Shown here in pieces: positions 13,823 through 17,414 of a stretch of DNA of 17,414 nucleotides. A program made the position numbers and the translations under genes. This DNA is from an uncultured Enorma sp. (GTDB lineage Bacteria; Actinomycetota; Coriobacteriia; Coriobacteriales; Coriobacteriaceae). Below the pieces are notes generated by a model. That model was not told where the DNA came from. It saw only the letters and a program-made list of their open reading frames with translations, and did no database searches. Each line of letters opens with the position of its first letter. The stretch's first letter is position 1. Location of the stretch: positions 1 to 17,414 of the forward strand of contig CAJLVH010000024.1 in NCBI GenBank assembly GCA_905210055.1, read 5' to 3'.

Positions 13823-14871
13823 ACGATGGCTTTGAAGAAGGCGATGTCGAAGCATGCGCCGGTCACGGTTCCCGATTCATCGCGTACGTTCGATGCGGCG
13901 AGGCTGCCTTCCTGTGCGGCGATAAGACCCTGTGCGAGCGAAAGGCCAATGCCGACGCCGGCGGGGTTCACGGCCGAGGAGCCTTCAGCATCGTGCACAC
14001 CGCGGTAGAAGCGCTCGAAGATATAGGGCAGATCCTCGTCGGCGATACCCGGGCCGGTGTCCGTCACGCGAATGCGGCAGGCGAGGGCATCCTCCCAAGC
14101 GACGATGCGCACGTGCCCGCCGGAAGGCGTGTGCTCCATGCAGTTCTTCACGATGTTCTCGAGTGCCTCAGCCGACCATGCCAAGTCACCCGTGAAGCTG
14201 CATCCTTCGGCAACATCCACCTCAAGCGAGACGCCGGCGATGTCGAGTGCTACGGCAAGCGGTTGCGTCGCCCTGCGCACCATGGTTTCCACCGCCACGG
14301 TCTCGCGCGCGAGCGAGACCGTGCCCGCATCGAGGCGCGCGAGCTTGAGCAGCGTACCCACGAGATGCTCGACGCGCATCTCGAGCTGCTCGATCCTACG
14401 CAGGCGGTCGAGATCTTCGGCGCACTCCGGAATCTCGATAAGATGCTTGCGCATGAGTTCCGTCGTGATGGAAAGCGAGGTGAGCGGCGTCTTGATTTGG
14501 TGGGATATGTCGGCGAGAGCGTCGGCGAGTGCTTGCTTTTCGTGGGCGAGTTCATCGATCGTGAGGTTCAAGCGCGTGACCATCTTGTCGAGCTCGTTCG
14601 AGAGCACCGCAAGCTCGCCCTCTGCCATGCTGGAGAAATCGAGGTCGCGCTCCCCGTGTAAAACGGCATCGATGTTCGCTGAGAGCTGCGCGAGTTGGCG
14701 ATAGCGCAGACAGGTGAGCGCCACGAAAGGGAGTGCGCCGAGGAAGCAAGAGGCAAGCGCGATCCCTGCCCCCATGCTTCCGGCAAGCGTGCTGCCTGCG
14801 ACGGTGATAGCTGTCGTCAAGGCGATCCAGGCAACCATCGCACCCATGAGCTCCCGGTTTCTTAGCAGCAT
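13819..14871 (-). CDS. Sensor histidine kinase with short two-helix membrane input
   Basis: A 350-residue inner-membrane kinase. Two helices (about 9-30 and 34-56) are joined by only a few residues, so there is almost no outer sensing domain, as in intramembrane-sensing kinases of antimicrobial-peptide systems. A HAMP-like linker is followed by the phosphoacceptor H124 (ADISHQIKTPLTSL). The ATPase domain has ENIVKNCMEHTP (N box), DTGPGI (G1) and GVGIGLSLAQ (G2). The ATG at 14871 has AGGA ten bases upstream within the end of the regulator gene; a GTG at 14880 is an alternative. Its TGA stop lies inside REP B4. It would pair with the adjacent response regulator. Confidence 0.93.
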   Translation of the reverse strand: MLLRNRELMGAMVAWIALTTAITVAGSTLAGSMGAGIALASCFLGALPFVALTCLRYRQLAQLSANIDAVLHGERDLDFSSMAEGELAVLSNELDKMVTRLNLTIDELAHEKQALADALADISHQIKTPLTSLSITTELMRKHLIEIPECAEDLDRLRRIEQLEMRVEHLVGTLLKLARLDAGTVSLARETVAVETMVRRATQPLAVALDIAGVSLEVDVAEGCSFTGDLAWSAEALENIVKNCMEHTPSGGHVRIVAWEDALACRIRVTDTGPGIADEDLPYIFERFYRGVHDAEGSSAVNPAGVGIGLSLAQGLIAAQEGSLAASNVRDESGTVTGACFDIAFFKAIV

Positions 14872-14883
14872 AGGGGACACATC

Positions 14884-15633
14884 CTATCCGCGCGCCTTGT
14901 AGCCGAGCCCGCGCACCGTCTCGATGAGCGCGGGACGTGCCGGATCGTTCTCGATCTTGTCGCGCAGCCGCTTGATGTAGACGGAGAGCGTGTTCTCCTC
15001 GATATAGGTGCCGGCGTCATCCCAGAGCGCCTCGCGGATCTGCTCGCGTGTGATGAGCTTGCCCGCGTTCGACGCGAAGAGTAGGAGCAGCCGGTACTCG
15101 AGGGCGGAAAGGACGATCTCTTCGCCATCGCGCTCCACGTGGGCGCGGTCTGCGTCGATGCGTATGGGTCCCAGCGAGAGCACGCGCTTCGCAGCGGGTT
15201 GCGAGCGGCGGATCGTTGCGGCGATGCGCGCCAAGAGCTCGCGCGGGCGGAACGGTTTGGCGATGTAGTCGTCGGCGCCCATCTGGATGCCGGCAACGGT
15301 GGTGAACTCGTCGTCCGACGCAGTGAGGAAGATGACCGGGAGGTTCGGCGTTGCCTGCTTGAGCGCTGCGCACACCGCGAAGCCGTTGCCCTGCGCGAGC
15401 GTCACGTCGAGGAGTGCGAGCGCATAGGGAGTGCTCGTTTCAAGGGTGATGGCGCCAGGGCTTGCGGGCGCTTGCGCGGATGCGGCTTTGGCTGCATGAG
15501 CACCGAACGCGAGCGCGAGGGCATCGTCTTGCGTCGAGGCGTGGTCGACGGCGTACCCCTCTCCCCGCAAGAGCTCCGTGAGCGATTCTATGATGGAGGG
15601 GTCGTCTTCCACCAGCAAGATGCGCGTCGCCAC
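14884..15633 (-). CDS. OmpR-family response regulator
   Basis: A 249-residue DNA-binding regulator. It has a receiver domain with acidic pair ED (9-10), phosphoacceptor D76 (ALALLDVTL) and K126 (YIAKPF), followed by a winged-helix domain ending LRDKIENDPARPALIETVRGLGYKARG-type (only the fold is meant; C-terminus at the TAG, 14884). The phosphoacceptor is about 24 residues later than the usual position near 52 because of an Ala/Ser/Pro-rich insertion at about 44-68. Start: a GTG at 15633 is chosen because AAGGAGG lies four bases upstream; a TTG at 15648 would put that site inside the gene. The kinase follows within a few bases, so they form an operon, probably activating envelope genes such as the ABC transporter nearby. 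Confidence 0.92.
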   Translation of the reverse strand: MATRILLVEDDPSIIESLTELLRGEGYAVDHASTQDDALALAFGAHAAKAASAQAPASPGAITLETSTPYALALLDVTLAQGNGFAVCAALKQATPNLPVIFLTASDDEFTTVAGIQMGADDYIAKPFRPRELLARIAATIRRSQPAAKRVLSLGPIRIDADRAHVERDGEEIVLSALEYRLLLLFASNAGKLITREQIREALWDDAGTYIEENTLSVYIKRLRDKIENDPARPALIETVRGLGYKARG

Positions 15634-15666
15634 GTCGCCTCCTTCCAAGACGTTTCCGCAGCCGGG

Positions 15667-17256
15667 TTACTGGTGCGTGATGACGCACGTGCCGACCTCG
15701 AGCATGCCGAACAGCTCCTCGGCCTTGTTGTAGGGCAGGTTCACGCAGCCATGGCTTCCGCAATAATAATACGCGTTCGGGTCGCCGAAGGAGCTGGACG
15801 CCTGCCAGGTCGCGTCGTGCAGGCCGACGGCGCTTCCCACGAACGCCATCCAGAAGCTCACCGGGGTCTCGTATTCCGGCTCGCCTGTCTCGGGGTCTTT
15901 GCTGCCTACGAGCGTGATGTTGCGCAGCGAGCTGTTGAGGTAGTACACGCCGGTCGGCGTATCCCGTCCGAGGTTGGGATTGCCGGTGATGACGCCCGAC
16001 TCCCAGAGGATGTTGCCGTCGGCGTCGTAGTAGCGCGCGTACTGCTCCGAGATGTCGATGTCCACATAGGCGCCCCAGTCGCGCTCGCCTGGCGCCGTGA
16101 ACACGTCGCCGGTCTGGCTGCAGGGGACGTCTGTCTCGCCGGTCTGCTTATCCGCGAGGGCGCTCGAAACCAGCTCGGCAAGCGCTTCGCGATCGACCTT
16201 CCAGCCGAACGTACCGCCTGAGACCGTAATCTCCTTACCATCCGGCCGCGTATAGGTGCGTTCCGTCCCTACGGTGTCGAGCGAGTCTGCGAGCTTCTCG
16301 ACCCATGCGGCGACAGCTTCCTCGTCGATAGAGGGCGCGTAGTTCTCGTCGAGCACGATCCACTGGGCGATCAATGCGCCGTCCACGCGCGCGACTTCGG
16401 CGCCGCCCATCTTGAGCGAAAGATCTGCTCCCGCAAGCTCGTTCATGGCGTTGCAGGCCGATCCAATCTGCTCGTCGGACACGCCGCCCTCGAGCGGCAG
16501 ATAGGCTTCTTCTCCGAGCTCATCGAGGGACGCGGTGGATGAAAGCGCGGCAAGGTGAGCCTTCGCGAAGGCGATTACCTCGTCGCGGTCGAGTTTCTTG
16601 CAGGCGCGCGCATGCTCGGGCGTGAAGGCGCCGGCCTCCGCGTCGTAGGCTCCCGTGGGCGTGAACGTGCCGGAACGGCTCTCGTTGTATGCGTCGACGG
16701 CAGCGCCGAGCTCCTCTTCGAACGCGGCTTCGTCGAAGCTTCTCGAGAAGCGGCTGAAGTCTGGCGTCGCGGCGGTATCGATGACGTCTTGCTCGGATTT
16801 CGGGGAAAGAAGGGCCGAGATGAGGCGTGCCGGCCAGATGAAGACCTCGTTTTTGGCGAGCTCGCCCTGGGCGACCGCTTCAACGTCGATGAGGTCGTCG
16901 ATTGTCTCGGGGGCGTAGCTCCAGGCGAAGTCCTCGCCCGTGACCTCAAACGTGTAGGCGGGCGAAGCCGTGCGCAGGCGTTCCGCAGCATCACTCGCGG
17001 TGCAGAGCGAGACGTCGGTTCCGGCGATCACCGTGCCAGGGTAGTAGATGTTCGAGAAGACGATGGCACCGGCCACGTAGGCGACGGCGGCGAGCGCGAC
17101 GATGACGATGGCGATGATGAGAGGAACGTTGTGTTTGCGGCAAGGCTTGGGGGTGTCGTTGCCCGGCGCGAAATGGGCGGGCTTATAGGCGGTCGGTTCG
17201 CTCTTGAAGGGCATCGTCGATGGCTTTCTCGATGGTGGTTTCACTGCACTGGGCAT
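15667..17256 (-). CDS. L,D-transpeptidase (YkuD) with N-terminal membrane anchor and PG-binding-like domains
   Basis: A 529-residue envelope enzyme that should form 3-3 cross-links in peptidoglycan. A cytosolic Lys/Pro-rich head is followed by one membrane helix (44-67). Next come an extracytoplasmic segment starting YYPGTVIAGTDVSL, typical of PG_binding_4/VanW-type domains (PF12229), and a second such region. The C-terminal YkuD domain (about 393-527, PF03734) has H in GLHDATW and the active-site SHGCVNLP with C504. The start at 17256 has AAGGGA upstream, but TATAAT overlaps that ATG; if TATAAT is a -10 box, the start is the ATG at 17214. Only 33 bases separate its stop from the response regulator start, without a visible terminator, so cotranscription with the two-component genes is likely. 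Confidence 0.92.
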   Translation of the reverse strand: MPSAVKPPSRKPSTMPFKSEPTAYKPAHFAPGNDTPKPCRKHNVPLIIAIVIVALAAVAYVAGAIVFSNIYYPGTVIAGTDVSLCTASDAAERLRTASPAYTFEVTGEDFAWSYAPETIDDLIDVEAVAQGELAKNEVFIWPARLISALLSPKSEQDVIDTAATPDFSRFSRSFDEAAFEEELGAAVDAYNESRSGTFTPTGAYDAEAGAFTPEHARACKKLDRDEVIAFAKAHLAALSSTASLDELGEEAYLPLEGGVSDEQIGSACNAMNELAGADLSLKMGGAEVARVDGALIAQWIVLDENYAPSIDEEAVAAWVEKLADSLDTVGTERTYTRPDGKEITVSGGTFGWKVDREALAELVSSALADKQTGETDVPCSQTGDVFTAPGERDWGAYVDIDISEQYARYYDADGNILWESGVITGNPNLGRDTPTGVYYLNSSLRNITLVGSKDPETGEPEYETPVSFWMAFVGSAVGLHDATWQASSSFGDPNAYYYCGSHGCVNLPYNKAEELFGMLEVGTCVITHQ

Positions 17257-17307
17257 TATAGTCCCTTAATCGGACAAGTGACGCCTGAAGCGCCACACCT
17301 AGGAGCA

Positions 17308-17414
17308 TTGGTTACCGGGATGTGCAGGCTGCGCAGGCGCTGCAGGCGCTCGGCGCCTTCGCGATGCCGCCCTTGGCCGTCTCGTCAAGCTTTGTGAGGA
17401 TAATGCCTGTCACC
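17308..17414 (-). pseudogene. ftsY-like (SRP-receptor GTPase) 3' fragment, frameshifted and truncated, cut by the window edge
   Basis: Reading inward from the right edge, the minus strand encodes VTGIILTKLDETAKGG, the G4 region (TKLD) and following loop of SRP-type GTPases, most like FtsY. The frame then gives a Cys/Ala-rich tail and a stop at 17312-17314. Shifting by one base near 17358 gives AERLQRLRSLHIPVT, which fits the next FtsY segment, and the match ends where a Y-x-G-x-G-E motif would be expected. This looks like a one-base loss plus loss of the C-terminal part, so probably a decayed copy or a sequencing error; an intact ftsY should exist elsewhere. Family recognition is by short motif only. 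Confidence 0.55.

Noticed and set aside
15139..16221. Plus-strand frame opposite the regulator and L,D-transpeptidase
   Set aside because: Antisense shadow; both minus-strand genes have clear domains and active-site motifs.
16555..17397. Plus-strand frame at the right end
   Set aside because: Gly/Arg-rich antisense shadow of the L,D-transpeptidase and the ftsY-like fragment.

Overview
The window is high-GC, gene-dense bacterial DNA. Codon use, gene content and the interspersed repeats suggest a gut Coriobacteriia actinobacterium such as Collinsella. This is inferred from general familiarity with such sequences and was not checked against a database.

Layout. (1) 2-1048 is the 3' part of a YfcC/DcuC-type membrane carrier, followed by a strong terminator hairpin and a long inverted repeat (1219-1324). 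(2) About 1405-2756 is an insertion sequence with an IS1249-type (IS256 superfamily) transposase. (3) 2761-2941 is a 181-bp palindromic region that carries an inverted copy of the leader and ribosome binding site of the next gene, a DUF1846/UPF0371 protein (2949-4430). (4) 4435-4577 holds three tandem 47-48-bp repeats, followed by tRNA-Glu(CTC) with its own promoter and terminator. (5) A glutamate-cysteine ligase gene (minus) and a flippase-like UPF0104 membrane protein gene (plus) are divergent. (6) 8036-9043 is a REP-associated tyrosine transposase (RAYT A) with REP sequences of type A on both sides. (7) 9057-15633 on the minus strand is an envelope-sensing module: response regulator, histidine kinase, ABC ATPase, FtsX-type permease. 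It is split between kinase and ATPase by a second RAYT element (RAYT B, 12818-13822) with its own, unrelated REPs. (8) An L,D-transpeptidase gene lies just upstream of the regulator, and a broken ftsY-like fragment sits at the right edge.

The most interesting content is the pair of RAYT/REP systems. Each transposase gene is bordered by its own repeat type. In element B the repeats form 75-bp terminal inverted repeats, each made of two 29-bp REPs. The REPs carry stop codons: REP A1 holds the stops of both convergent genes that meet there, and the two REPs of the right end of element B hold the stops of the RAYT and of the histidine kinase. The third repeat family (4435-4577) shares a 12-base half with REP A. 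Two long inverted repeats near the insertion sequence share a core but have different, self-complementary arms, one of which duplicates a gene's leader in inverted form.

The likely working unit is the minus-strand set L,D-transpeptidase, response regulator, kinase and ABC transporter, which resembles cell-envelope stress or antimicrobial-peptide response modules. The RAYT B element probably separates control of the sensor genes from the transporter genes.
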